Positions 23,733 through 39,718 are shown, counted from the stretch's first letter. The stretch is DNA of 64,000 nt from Morella rubra (GCA_003952965.2 RXIC02000094.1:129463-193462), one strand, 5' to 3'. Notes: generated by a model not told the origin, from the letters alone. Numbers and translations: made by a program.

Positions 23733-24679
23733 AAATCCCATAAAACCTTGAATAGTTTTTAGGTTCTAGGAATAACTAAGGATAAACAAAAAAGTCTATT
23801 AAAAATTCTGAAACTTAACCAAGTCATAGCAATTGAATGAAGTAAATACAGATCATAGATATTCCTGCACAATTTGAGAACGATGTTTAGCACCACCCTG
23901 CTTACTGGAGAATAACTAGTCCTCTGATTAGATTAGAACAGTTTCTTTCATACGTCTAGAGAGAACTGACTGATCGAGATGTGAAAAAAAATTGGAACTG
24001 ACTGATCGAGATCGACGAGATGTTAACCTCGGCTGTCTCCTCAAGAATAATGCTAAAAAATGGAAAAAAAAATGGTGAATAAGCCATAAGGATACCAACT
24101 GATAGTCAAATACTAGATGGAGAATTGACTGGTCGAGATGTTTGCTGTTCATTTTGCGAGCTTACGTTGCCATGTTAAGTGGTAAACAGCAAAGCTCCAG
24201 AGAACCGAAACAAAAGTCTCATCCAACGCTCTGGATATGTTTGTGGTTTAATTCATGATACGATGGATTGTGGCTGTCACATCACACAAGAAATTTCGCC
24301 AGAACCTTCTACAAAGCTGACCATCCGTCTCTCTTATCTCTGTCCTCAGAAATGTTACAGTCTGTGTTGCGTTCACTTGTGACTGACGTTGTAACCGGTT
24401 GTATAGGAAAGCCAATGGAACCTTCCTACTCTGTAATGCTTGTAGGAACTGTGGGGAAGAAAATGGATATGTTACTTGAAGGAAACTTAGACCTATCAAA
24501 CATATCTATGTCGTTTCAAGATTATTAGCTCAAAACGACCATATCCTTTGTTTATGGCACAAAATGCCTTGTAATAACCTGGAAAATTGTATGATGCAGC
24601 TTTAGAGATACCAACCAAGCTTATCCGTTAGCAACCCAAGCACCTATTACTAAATTCTAGTAATAAGAGAAAACATATC

Positions 24680-25100
24680 AAAACTTTTTTTCTTCGGGTA
24701 AATGGTAAGTTTGTATTGAATGTGAATGTACAAAATTACAAAAGGAGGGTCGGGGTGGGGGGAGGTCAACCATCTAAGCAGGAGATAATAATGCTGCTAC
24801 CCGAACGTGTGTAGTGGCCTAACAGACCCACTTTCTGGGAAAGACTCCTATGCACTGAACAAGTAGATGGTCAGCTTCAATTCCCCTAAACGACAAGCTC
24901 AACTCAACTGGGAAAGGGATGTTGAATGCTGAGGGCGGGGAAGCAATGTACCCTCTTCTTCGTCCATCGTGAGCAGACCGCAGATGATTCTCCCTTCTCC
25001 AAGCTTTGTTCTCTGTTTTTCTCAGTAGTGAGACATGAAATTAAGGTTGGATGAATCTTTAGCCCTGGGGGATAAATCCAATGAATAAGCATCTTCTCTC
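24680..25100 (-). mobile_element. Possible LINE 3' end, minus orientation
   Basis: On the minus strand the sequence ends ATACAAACTTACCATTTACC followed by CGAAG and an A7 tail, the style of plant non-LTR retrotransposon 3' ends. No coding domain could be recognised upstream, and I could not find a matching target duplication. Confidence 0.35.
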
Positions 25101-25414
25101 ACAAGTTCAATTATTCTTTGTGGCTCATAATATCAAGGAGCAAGTTTAACTTTAGTTCCCCAGTTCCAAGTTGGATTGACAGCAAGGGAGAACCCCTACC
25201 TACCTCCAATCCACCCTTTCCACTTTCTGCTGCAGAACAAAAAAATGTATGCCTGCTTGCTTATTCATTATAAATACTACGAGCTCATGTAAGATGGGAA
25301 TTTAAGAGTGTGCTTGGATAGAGCTTTTTAGAGAAAACTGTTTTGATAATTGTAGCACAAAATTAATTTAATTTTTTCTTTAAAATTCACAACATAAAAA
25401 TAAAAAAGAAACAA

Positions 25415-25440
25415 TGATGGGGAGAGAGAGAGAGAGAGAG
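25415..25440. repeat. (GA)n microsatellite
   Basis: Ten or so GA units. The surrounding 25100-26043 holds no recognisable gene and probably includes the 3' UTR of the beta-amylase near its right edge. Confidence 0.85.
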
Positions 25441-26043
25441 TCCAACTTCCGCGGTAACCCCATCCTGCAAGGTGGAGAACCCCAACACCATCCAAGGTGG
25501 AGATTCCACCACCGTATAGGGCCGGACCATCTGTTGGAGGCAAGAGTTCGAACATCTTTTCAGAAGAATTATCTTTTTTTTAAAAAAAAAACATCATTTA
25601 TATACTCCGTATTTATAATGCAAAATCAAAGGGCCCTCAAATTTCAATATGTCTAATCACACCCCTTAAATTGCAAAAAACAAAAACGTAAATTTTGCCC
25701 GCCATTGGATTTGACCGTAAATTTAGCAAAAATAATGTGGAATGATTGAAATGCCTCAAATTATTGGAAACAGTTAATAGCACCAACATCTGTATCTCAC
25801 AGTCAAGCAGAAAGAAGCATAATTTAACAATAAGCCCACCCTTCTAAAAATATGGGAAGGCAACAATAATGTATTATGATACAATAAAATAACTCTTCGA
25901 GAGAAAAACAAGTAAAAAGTTAGGTATTACTACACATTTCACACCAGTAGATCAGGGGTCATCAAATTATGTATGGGGTATCCACATCAAATGGTGGTAA
26001 AAATACTTCTTTTTCTGCATGATGGTGCGAAGGGATGAAGTGC

Positions 26044-29045
<3,002 letters not shown>

Positions 29046-29116
29046 TGAACGAATTTTTTTAACGGTTAGGGCTTCAAAAAAATGTTCCTATTTGCAGAAA
29101 TGTGCGTGGGCGCGCT

Positions 29117-29136
29117 TGAGAGAGAGAGAGAGAGAG
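29117..29136. repeat. (GA)n in the beta-amylase 5' region
   Basis: GA repeat about 72-91 bp upstream of the BAM9 start codon, probably within its 5' UTR (a CT tract on the coding strand). Confidence 0.8.
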
Positions 29137-29157
29137 GAAGAGGGAGAGAACAAGGTA

Positions 29158-29336
29158 CAGTTTGTTTCTCTAATATTTTTGGACATAGAAATTTTCAACC
29201 AAATAAATATATTCTAAAATTTTTAACTTTTATACATACATATTTTGCTTTTAACCAACCTCAATAAATTTCAATAAAGTAAAAATTCTTAAAATTTCAA
29301 AAATATTCTCTAAAATTTTGACAAACAAACACCCAA
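29158..29336. mobile_element. AT-rich MITE-like repeat
   Basis: Runs from GTTTGTTTCTCTAATATTTT to CTCTAAAATTTTGACAAACA, so its ends are inverted repeats. The interior (AAATAAATATATT, TTTTTAACTTTTATACATAC) matches the element at 37930-38112. It lies in the BAM9 promoter region. Confidence 0.6.
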
Positions 29337-31056
29337 TTGAAGTTACAGTACGGAGGGGTGTATCATGTATGTACACCAAGGTGAGAGGAGAAACTGCCAT
29401 CTCATTTTATCCCAGAATATAGACTCTTGATTCATGCCCATATTGCCCAAAAATTGGGGCTAATATTAAATTAACAGAATAATGAGACTTAAGCTTAGTT
29501 GAAAAGTTAAAACATTAATTATTATAAAATTCAAAGCTCGGTCTTGTGAACGTGAGCTTCGTGGGCGGCCCCCGGATTGGATGAAATGACATTGTGACGG
29601 AAAGTGAGGATGAATTTGACAGGCCAATAGATTGTATTTGCTTTTGTACACTAGCGCGCGCGGAAGCCAAAAATGGCGTTCGCTTGAAGCTTCCTTTCAC
29701 TCGGAGCGTAATACGGCTACGTTTGATTTGGTTCTAAAAATTTTTTTATTTATTTTTTTAAAGTAATATAAATTTTCTTAAAATCGATAAATAATTTGTT
29801 AAAAGTTATTAGAATTTTTAAAAATTATTAAAATTTTTAAAAAAAATTAATTGTGAAAAATTTTTAAAAATATTTCAAAACCATGCAAACATAACGCCAG
29901 AGGTTTGACATTAGGCTCTGTCCTGTCCTGTCATGTCCTTTCCTTGTCGTCATGGTCTAACTCCCCCAGAGCTGCATAATCATCGAGGAAGATATCACAC
30001 GTTTCTTGATCGGACAAGCTCTACTACTTGGTATTAACCGCTAATGAGCCAAACATTCGCAACAAGTTTGATTATGGTCCAACACAAAATCATAAGAAGA
30101 AAGCAGATACTGCAGAAATACAACATCCCCTTCTATGGTGCATCTGAGGACCATTAAAGCACTCTTGTAGGGTGTGCCCAAAATGGCCATCTCAGCGCAC
30201 CCATCTATAGGTAGTCATGAATCATAATCTTCTTTCTTTTTTTTTCTTATTTGAAGGTATGTAATCAGAGAATGAAATCATTTCACTGAACCCAGAAGTG
30301 TTTCATTCTTATTCAAATAATAAGATTCCAGGGGTGTAAATTTTCGTCGAGGGACATTACAGAACTAATGTTCAGCAATACATGATTGGAACTCCAAAAA
30401 CTCAAGTCTGCACCATGTAACCAAACAAAATACAACTGCAAAGCTATACAACAATGGCCGTAGAGGCAAATAAACGCATGCTATTGAACATCCATTAAAC
30501 AAACAGCTAAAATAAATATGATGATGATGATGAATATGACTAATGCATGACATGAACCTAATTTAATGCTCTTTTCACCAATCCCACATAATGAGCAAGT
30601 ATACACGAGTACAAACGGCAAGATACCGAACTCTATTTGAGAATTGACATGTAACAATGGAATACTTTAAGACACCGAATTTTGGTGAGGGAAGAAGGAA
30701 AAAAGAAAAGGCCAAAGGATTGAAAAAGGCAAGCTTTTATATTGCTGCTAAAGTGTCCCCAACCCCACTTCTGACCAACTCTTCAGCACCAGACTCCAAA
30801 CACATCGAACTCCTATCACTAGCCCACTAGATGTATAGGTCATCACCGCGAACTTCCTCAATGGCAATGCAAAACTAAAATAAAGACAATTACAAGAACT
30901 CCGACTCCGCGCTGCTGAGTGAGACCCCGACACCTGAACAACCCAAATATCTGCGCCCAAAAATGGTGACGACCTGACTCATTGTATGCAATCCCAGACC
31001 CAACTCAACAAACCCAACTGCATGCAAGGAAGTAGAGTGTACGCAGTAGCAGTTGC
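29337..31056. other. Intergenic region with AT-rich repeat
   Basis: Between BAM9 and importin. A further AT-rich block at about 29712-29898 (from CGTTTGATTTGG to CCATGCAAACATA) looks like another small repeat. The last 300 bp next to 31056 is the likely importin 3' UTR. No gene recognised. Confidence 0.5.
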
Positions 31057-33774
31057 TCAAAAAGAAATTGCTCGACTGATGGCCAACTTGGCCCATTCAG
31101 CAGATTCCCTTATCAAATGGTCATCAGACGACAAACATTCATTTAGAAAGTCTCTGCTTGACACAGATTGCTGAATCAAGGGACCTGCATTACTACCCAA
31201 GGTATCAGCTAGATCTCCAAGGACCCCAATTGCTGTCTTAGACACCGCATCATCCCTAAAAGAAAAACAATTAAAAGGTCAGAAACTGGTCATTGTAAAT
31301 TTATAAAGAAGACCGAACTAAGAAGAAAGAAAGAAAGGTAAACATTCCTCTTACATGTCCTTTTCCATATACAAACTATCCAAGAACTGGAGAACATGAG
31401 GTGCATAAGGCATCAATAGCTGGGTCTTCGAAGAGCCCTTAAATCCCTGAAAGATCCCTGAGTATGCCTCAAGAATTCCATTTCTCAAAGAATTAGTGTA
31501 CTCTAACATGTCGTCATCAGCACCTGATATATGGGCAGATAGTTCTGCAGCACTTTGAAGCATGGGCATAGCATACATCAAGTACTTCTCGAAGTTTTCC
31601 CCAATTGCCAAAGCTATATCACCAAAGCATGAAAATATGGGAGGCTTTACAGATCGGTGCAGCTGATTGCTTGATAAATCCTTGAGGAGCTGAGTCATTA
31701 CTCCATCACAGTAAGGTAATATCTTATCCTCCAGTGCCCTGCATATATCCCCGACTACACCAACTGTAATGGCACAAACCTGGTAGTCCTCAAAATTTTG
31801 AAGACCCATTTCTAAATACCTATAAAATTCTGACATGTATTTAGCAAAATCAGTTCCTGCTGCATAGGCAAGAGCTCCAATGGCAAGCATAGCTTCCTCA
31901 TGAGCTGTGGCACTTCGAGAAGCAAATACTCTCAGGAAGAGGGCCATCATCTGGTCAGCATACTGCATGAAGACATATTTTGTTGGCTCTGATGACCCCA
32001 GCTTCTGTATAATGACCTGCAAGCAACCACAGAGCAAGCCTTGCAATTCATTCTGCTTCTCCCTCTCATCAGATGAAAGCTTCTGTGCCTCAAGAGTCTG
32101 GTGGAGCTCCATCATGATGAGAGGAACTAGTTGCAGTACCATTGGAGCTGTCTCATCAGTAGAACACCTCACAACTTCATTTAGAGTCTCATAGGCAGCA
32201 GTGCGAAGGCGTGACTCTCCAGCATCTTCTCGGTGAGTCACAGTGAGAAGAGCTTGTACAATTTCCTGGAAGAAGGGAGTCAGTGGAGAAGATGAAGATC
32301 CTGCATCTTCATAACCCTGGGCCAAGAAATAGAGAGCGCCACAGGCTTTCTCAGCAACATTTGGAACATCTTTCATGCTCTGAAGCAAAACAGTAATAAT
32401 CTGTTGAATATTAGCCTGGGTGATTATAGGTGTCTCCAAAGCTGACCCATGCAGAAATTCAAACATTCTTCCAAGAGTCCAAGCAGTAGTATCCTTCACA
32501 TGGTTATTTGGATCTTTCATTAGGGCAGTAAGCATGAAGTTCAAGGCTAAGTTAACAAGAGGTATGAGCTTCTCAGGGGATGGACCTTCCAAAATGGAGC
32601 CAAAGGCATAAGTAGCTGCCTCCCTTTGCCTCCAATCTGGTTTTGTTATATTCTCTTCAATGAATGGCATTACAAGTTGGACAACATCATCTCCAACTGT
32701 CTGTGCAACCAAACCCAAGCAAGTACCTCCAGCCATTGCAATGTTCCAAGCCCCTTCATCTTGATCCTGATCCTCCTCCTGCTTAAGTAGTGTCTCTAAC
32801 AACATGGGGACAAGAACAGGGAGTGCCTGCTTGACAAAGTAAAAGCAGGGAATGTCAGAATCTCCAGTAAAGTCTCCTCCATATTCCTCTAAAATATCTA
32901 TCTCCTCATCACAAACTGAACTCCAGAACTCAATGGCTTGGAGAGCAACCGGCTCCTCATCTTCCTTCACAGCCTTTGCAGTAATATTAAAGATATCCTG
33001 AATGTAAGGAGACAATTTTTCATAATAGGTTGAAGATATAGCAACCAAACACTCAAAAGCAGCTTGTCGAATCTTCAGCTCTGGAGAAAGAGTAGCCTCA
33101 CAGACAACTCTCATAATATAATCACGTTCCATATCATTGGAAAAGTTTGCCTGAGCAAAACCTAGAGCATTATACAAAGCTCGAGTGGCAACAAGTCTTA
33201 CATCACTGTTACTCTCAGAAGCGTTCATACCCTGAACTACAGCAGTAAGTATCTTGTTTACTTGATCCTGATCTACAACATCTGGGGAAACTTCTTCACA
33301 AACATACCCAAGAGTTTCCAGTGTTGCCTGCCTTGTATGAGCTGGAAGCTGGTGAATATTAGACAAGAGTGCCCCAATCAGCTCAGGCCATTGTTTATGT
33401 GGCAACTCAATACCCGCAACCTTTGCAATGACTTGAGATGCAGTTGATCGAGCATCAGGAGCCAGAGATGAGAGGGTCTTTAACAAGCCTGCTTTGATCT
33501 GGGCCTTCGCAGAGGTGTCCAATGATAACCATCTCTGCACAAGCTCAAGTTTCCTATGCTGTTCTTTGGCATCCAAGGCATTCTTGAGGATCAAGCCTGC
33601 TAACTTACGGCTCTCAACAGGCTTATCCTCATTGGACAATTCCCCAGCAAGAGAAAGCAAGAAACTTGGAAGATTTTGCTCCTGAAATTGTTTTAAACTT
33701 TCTTCTGCTTGCTTGCGCACAGTGCCATCTACTGCTTGCGCATTTAAGAGAATTTGAGTGACCTCCATTGCCAT
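31057..33774 (-). CDS. KPNB1: Importin subunit beta-1 (karyopherin beta)
   Basis: Two coding exons: 33774-31355 and 31255-31057. Donor AT|GTAAGAG and acceptor TTTTAG join in frame to give 872 residues, the normal size of plant importin beta. The protein is a HEAT-repeat solenoid: it starts MAMEVTQILLNAQAVDG, keeps the importin-beta N-terminal domain (EQNLPSFLLSLAGELSNEDK), an acidic loop (EEDQDQDEGAWN) that contacts importin alpha, and repeats such as WRQREAATYAFGSILEG. It carries importin alpha and cargo through the nuclear pore and releases them on binding Ran-GTP. No lesion is visible. MAM at 33774 is chosen as start because an upstream splice acceptor (CAG at 33784-33782) lies seven bases before it. 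Confidence 0.95.
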
Positions 33775-33781
33775 TTTGTCT

Positions 33782-35074
33782 CTGCAATCAACAATTTAAT
33801 CCACTGATAAGCTAACTGAAGCTGCAAATGCTATTGTATCTAATACCATCCTTTGGTATAAATCAAAGGAATAGTAAGACACATTTCAAGTAACTTGCCA
33901 TGTAACTCTACACCCTAAACTAATAAACCAATATTAATTGAAAAGACACCTAAAAAATTAATAACTTAAACGAAATGAGAGCAGTAAGAAGATGAAGAAA
34001 GGCTCAAACAACTATGGCCAAAAGAATAAAACTAGATAGAACCAAGACCCACAGGAGAACTTCTCAAAAGATGATATGAGAAGGCTATTTTCGAAGAACA
34101 GAAAGAAGGGAAAAAAACTAGACATTTATGGCCAAAGAAGCAGAAACCAAGACCTATTACACAGACCATAGCGTGGCAACCAAGTAGACGCCCAAATAAC
34201 ATTCTGCAACTTAGATAATAACACGAAACAGCTCAATCAGTAGGAACCAATTCCAAGACATGGCACATGTACATTTCTCATATGGTTAATACAGCTGAAA
34301 GAAGGCACGCTAAATAAAAATGTTGCTTCCAGACCCAGAATTTGTAGAAAGATAAGTAAACAAGATTTTGAACCTAAACTCTACAGATTCACTTATATCA
34401 TCTAGGAAAGCACAACAATTGGGCATGTCCAAAAGTTACCACAACATTCTAAAAATTACTGCAGAAAGTTACTGGACATTAGTGACAAAAAAACACCTAT
34501 AACGAAATTTCAAGTACACAAATCAGCTCTCTCTACAAGCAATGACCCATCGACAGCAAGTCACAGTCGAAAACAAAGTTGAACACTCCTGTAAATCACC
34601 AACAAGATTTAAAAAACCCTAAATTCGCCATTCCCTTTTTGTGCTAAGAAACAATAAGATACAAGAGACCTCACGACTCATATACTCATATCCAATTTTT
34701 CCACAGTAAATCACTCGGCTAAGTAACCATCTGTGAACAGTAGTAGAACCCATAGGGAAATGACATGAAGGAAAACCACAAACTCTCCTGCCGATTTTTC
34801 ACTCTGAGTTCCCAGAGCAAAGAATCAGATACTTGACGTTTCCAACTCTGTATTTTCCCTACCATATCTCGGCTACCGAACACAGTAAAACAAATTTGGA
34901 AAAATCAATGAGAAATGATCAGATAAATTTGACTCGTTAATTCTGATCTCGAAAATGGATCAACCCAATGCAAAACGGCACAGATGTATCCTAGATCAAA
35001 ATTTTTCGGATCAGGGCTTTGAAGAGTGTAATCAGAGCACACGAACTGTGGATGACATTGAAGAAAGCACTTAC
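33782..35074 (-). other. Importin 5'-UTR intron
   Basis: A consensus donor (CTCG|GTAAGT) at 35074 and an acceptor (TTGCAG) at 33782, just ahead of the start codon, define an intron of about 1.3 kb in the 5' UTR. The first exon, 35075 to roughly 35230, is CT-rich on the minus strand and contains TAGGGTTTCACAGTCG, a typical plant 5' UTR. Long leader introns often enhance expression of housekeeping genes; that role is inferred. Confidence 0.6.
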
Positions 35075-35591
35075 CGAGTCGGCGAGTTGACTCGGAAAGC
35101 AGGCGAGCTAGCGATCAATCCGACAACAAGAAGAAGAGGAGGAGGAGAGAAGCGGCGACTGTGAAACCCTAGCAGAGAGTGTGGGAAAAGAAGAGACGCC
35201 GATGTAAAGCTTGGATTTACGAAAACTATATCTGATTTTCCAATTGGACTCCATGTTTTACTACGCTAGATTCAGGCGCGTGTCAGTATGGGTGTCAAAG
35301 AGTAGAAGCGATTGATCCGAATTGTGGGGCCAGGGCGATTTTTAAGCTTTGAATCTTAAGTGACCTGGTACGCGCTAGGTTGGTGTGAGTGGGAGTGGTA
35401 GTCCAAGTTGTTATTATCGCCGTTATCATTGGAGCTGTTTATCTATATGTGGGTGATCGCGTGTAGGCTTCTAATTTCTGGTTTTCTCCCGGTCCATCTT
35501 CAAAAAAATTTCCCATTTTGTGAGTTGTTTTAAGCACCCAAACAAAAGGAAACTATGGCATGTTGTATACAAAAGTATTCTCCAATACAAA

Positions 35592-36326
35592 ATTTGTTAT
35601 GTTTGGTTTTGTTTTGCTTTTTCTTAATGATTAAGAAAAAATTTTGAAATATGATTTTTTTAAGTATTTGTGAGAATGGTGGAGTGCACAGAAAATTATG
35701 GATGGAAAGAGAAATTTTTTGGAATTTTTTTTCTTGGAGAATATGAAAGTAAAAAAATATGTTTGGATATAAAGTTTTGGATTAAATACACTTTGCCCCC
35801 TTATCTTTAAGATCATTTACACTTTGCACCGGATGTATTATTTTTGACACATTGAATTCCTTAACTTATATTTTTTTTTCAATTTGGACTCTGTACCCAA
35901 ATTGCCCGTCAATTTAGACGGATTCCGTCAAAATATTTACACATTGCCCCCTTATCTTTGGGGGTACATATCTTTGAGGGTATGTACACATTGCCCCTCT
36001 TATCTTTGGGAGCATTTACACATTGTACCCCAAGTTTTGACGAATCCATCTAAATTGACGGGCAATTTGGGTACAGGATCCAAATTGAAAAAATGTATAA
36101 GTTAAGGGGTCCAATGTGTCAAAAATAATACATCGGGGTGCAAAGTGTAAATGACTCCAAAAATAAGGGAGCAAAGTGTATTTAACCCTAAAGTTTTTGT
36201 GACAGTAATTTTTATAGATTTTTGTGTATTTTCATAGAAATTGAGAACAATGATTATATAACAAAATTTTATTGAAGATTGAAATGTTAAAAACTTTTTA
36301 AAATCATTAGGCAAACATAGATTCAA
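35592..36326. mobile_element. AT-rich repeat split by a foldback element
   Basis: The parts 35592-35778 and 36189-36326 together parallel the uninterrupted block at 40163-40436 (TATGTTTG, TTAATGATTAA, TTTTTGTGT, AAATTGAGAA, ATTGAAAT). The middle is a later insertion. Confidence 0.55.
35779..36188. mobile_element. Foldback MITE with 9-bp target duplication (Mutator-like)
   Basis: A 410-bp element whose two arms, about 35779-35935 and 36034-36188, are inverted copies. The ends read GGATTAAATACACTTTGC and, inverted, GGGTTAAATACACTTTGC. It is flanked on both sides by the identical 9-mer TAAAGTTTT (35770-35778 and 36189-36197). Nine-base duplications with long inverted ends are characteristic of Mutator-like (MULE) transposons, so this is a non-autonomous member. 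The centre holds three short copies of ACACATTGCCCCCTTATCTT-like sequence. No coding capacity. Confidence 0.85.
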
Positions 36327-36339
36327 CAAAATTTACAAA

Positions 36340-36845
36340 ACAAACATCGAAAATTTTAAAATTTTTTACATAAACATCAATATCTTTTATACAATCTCTA
36401 ACAACTTTTCAAACTAACTCCAATACCTTTTAAAAAAATTATAATAAATATTCTCTTTCCATACTTTTTTACCTAACTCTAATACTTTTTTATTAAACAT
36501 TACATCACATCATCTTTCTCTACATTTTTTTACAATGATCATTTTTGTTTTGTTTGAGGTAGTGTAGATTATCTTAGGACTAGTGAAAATTTTATTAAAA
36601 GTTGTTAGAGTTTGTAAAAAGTTATTGAAGTTTATAAAAAAAATATTAGAATTGATGAAAAGTCGTGGAAATTTTTTTGAGAAGTAGCCAAATATAGCCT
36701 AAATATCTTTAAAATTTTCACCAATATGTAAACAAAAATATATAAAACTCCAATCAACATAAATATTCATAATTCTATCAAAAATTTTAAAATCTTACAA
36801 TTTTTCATAAAACAAACATCCTTAGAAAAGTAATTTATATTGTAT
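36340..36845. repeat. AT-rich interspersed repeat, also present at 60850-61205
   Basis: Shares ordered blocks with 60850-61205: CCATACTTTTT, TTTTTTATTAAA, AATATTCAYAATTCTAT and CTTACAATTTTT followed by ATAAAACAAACATCC. Non-coding; probably a transposon-derived repeat. Confidence 0.6.
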
Positions 36846-37929
36846 ATTCCTTCCCTTTTTTTGATAATTTTGTTGAGTTTTGTTATAAACATCCATCTAA
36901 ATATCGTCTACATAATTATTTCCGATTGTCTCACGTCCTGAAATTTTTCAAAGCCAACAGACATATTTAGCACTGTAGACCGTACTCAAGCTTTTTCAAT
37001 TCGTGAATTTCATGGTGCCTTTTATATGAGATCGTCTACCCTTCTTTCTACGGAGATAAATAGAACATATGAGCTATATATTTTTTATTTAATAATATCT
37101 AATTAGAAAAGATAATTTTATTATTTAAATTATATTTTCTGACACATATACAACATATTAAAAATATATTTGAATTAACAATCAAACACTATCTTTAAAA
37201 TAGACCTAAGTCTAATTGTAATTATACCCACGGCACGATGAAGTAGATCATTTTCTTAAGAATATATTTTTTTGGTTAGTAGACTCTAAAGTAAAAAATT
37301 ATTTCGTAACCCCTCAATAATTCTATCAAGAAACATAAGATATTGTGATTAAACATGGGTTAATGACCCGTTTAATCTTTAGGTTTTTCTCTCTTTTAAA
37401 AAATCATCCTTGCTTTTTCACTCCCCGAAGCTGCAAAGTCAATTTTTGTCTAAACAAAACTTAACGGTTTACCACGTTCAATAACAGTACAACACCCGAT
37501 TTCTCATGCGATGCATCGAAATCTTACAATGCCAAGTCATTTTCTAAAAGCAAATCAAGTACTTAAAAACATATAATAAAATAATTAATTAATAATTACA
37601 AAGTTATTTAGAAAAATAAAAGCTAATTATATATTTTGTTTTTTACCAAAAAAAAAAAAAAAAAAAGAAGAAGAAGCAAATATTGGTAACTTAAGCACCG
37701 AAAGTGGAAAGGTGGTTTGGGCACCACCCCACAAAGGTGGTAGAACCTAGATTTCAGCTCTCCCCTGCATGGTGAGAGGTGGCTTGAAACCACCTTATGA
37801 CTCTTCGGGAGCCCAAATTCCATTTGTAGGGAATAGCTCATTTGTAGGGAATAGCTTGCAGTCACTTCACAACTCCATTTGCTCAGGGATCGGCCATCCT
37901 ATGATTTCGGTGGTGTTCATTCTATGATT

Positions 37930-38112
37930 TCGGTGGTGTTCCTTTTTCTAAAATTTTGAGGTATAAAAATTTTTAGTAAAATAAATATATTTTAAAAATT
38001 TTTAATTTTTACATATACACATTTTATCTTTCATAAACTATAATAAATTTTAACATTCAAAAGATTCTCAAAATTGTAAGAATATTTTTCAAAATTTTAG
38101 CATAAGAACACG
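37930..38112. mobile_element. AT-rich MITE-like repeat
   Basis: Ends are inverted copies: GTGTTCCTTTTTCTAAAATT at the left and AATTTTAGCATAAGAACAC at the right. The interior matches the block at 29158-29336. Non-coding. Confidence 0.65.
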
Positions 38113-39122
38113 CCCTTCGTTTGTAGAGTTATGTTTTCAGCCCAATGACTCTCCTCGAAAGAATCCAAATCTTAGCTCCCCTGTGCGAAGCGGCATCACC
38201 TCTAGCAAGGTGGCCGTCGAGAGTACTATTACAATTTTTTTTTTGCCATTTTTTGTGTATTTATCTAATTTTCAACATTTTTATTTTATCTACAGAATGA
38301 TTAAGTGGTTTTTTACTATTCTTTTTACCTTTTTTAGTTTTTATCTATTTTATAGTTTTTTTCTTTTTGAGCTTTTTATGTAATTCCTTTTGAGTTTTAA
38401 TCTTTTTTATGGATTCATACCTAACTTGGTCATTTTTATTTTCTAAATTGCGTGACTTATCAATTTAATAAATGACGATATAAATCCATATGGGCATGCT
38501 AAGTCAGTATTGTGTTACCGAGAGGGACGCATGTTAAATTATTAACAGTACATGTATGACTATTAATTTATTAGTTGGAGACTAACTGCAAAATTATTTT
38601 GATACTTTACAGTTTGCACGAAGACACTGTGTACATGATTAGAGTGAAAATTCAAATGACGATTTTTATCTGAAGGACAAAACTTTTAAGGACTAAATAA
38701 AACCTTAAATTTAAATAAAAAGTATGTTTTTTAGTTTAAGGGCAAAAAGTTAGTGGTCAACATAAATAACATATTGCTCCATGAAAAATTTACTCTTCGG
38801 AGCCTTAAAATGACTTTCACTCTTCCTTCACTTCATCTGCGAATTGAGTGCCCCGCCACTTCGCTTTTAGTGTCTACATAAAAGTATAATTAATCACATA
38901 GCTGTCTAAATTATCGAGTTATTTATTATTCTATTCAAGATTTTATAGGAAACTAACTTAAAGAGTATTATATTAAATTATTTATTCTTTCTTCCTAAAT
39001 AAAAAATACTGATTAAATGAAATAAATAAAAACTATTTGCAAACTTTTAGGAGAGTTGAACATAGAAAATTATAATTTTAAACTGTTTTTCAGCTTGTGA
39101 GTTAAACACCAGAAAATTTATA

Positions 39123-39718
39123 ATTACATCGATCTCACTGGGGTTTAGCCCTATATCAAAAGTCTCACTAGGTTTTAAAAAAAATCTCAAAACTCACTGA
39201 ATTTTTTATTTTAGTATGAAAACTAACTCAAGCCAATGTTGTTACTGGAGATAATGGAGCGTAGTCCACTTAAGCTAAATGTCAAACTAAAACAATCGTT
39301 GTTTGCCACGTGTTTAAAATTTCTTGTCTGCTCCATTCGGTCTCTCGTCTACCATAGCTAAATGTTAGGCTAAAACCAATTGCTAGCACCACGTGTTTAA
39401 AATTCCTTGTCTGCTCCATTAGGTTTCCCGTTTGTCACGATGCATGTCACGTCGGAGTTAGTTTTTGTATCACATGGCACATAAGACGTGGCAGACGAGA
39501 GATCGAATGGAGCAAACAAGAAATTTTAAAACGTGGCTGCAGCATTGGTTTTAGCCCTGACATTTAACTTAAGTGGACTATGCTCCATTATCTCCAGTAA
39601 TGGAGTTGGCTTGAGTTAGTTTTCATACCAAAATGAAAAACTCAGTGAACTTTGAATTTTTTTTAAAACTCAATTAGACTTTTGATATTTGGCTAAAACC
39701 TAGTGTGCTACATGTAAT
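39123..39718. mobile_element. Large foldback element (about 596 bp)
   Basis: Left arm 39123 to about 39350 and right arm about 39480-39718 are inverted copies: for example AAAACTAACTCAAGCCAA and GGAGATAATGGAGC on the left reappear inverted as TTGGCTTGAGTTAGTTTT and GCTCCATTATCTCC on the right. The ends read ATTACAT and ATGTAAT. The left half contains an 83-bp internal duplication (GCTAAATGT at 39274 and 39357). No clear target duplication was found, so the exact termini are uncertain. Confidence 0.75.

Noticed and set aside
24179..24528. Overlapping ORFs on both strands around 24.2-24.5 kb
   Set aside because: Neither frame shows a recognisable family and there is no splice or start context that favours one.
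34955..35164. Plus-strand ORF of 69 codons beginning MDQPNAKRHRC
   Set aside because: It overlaps the importin 5'-UTR exon and intron on the other strand, has no family resemblance, and runs into simple Arg/Gly-rich sequence.
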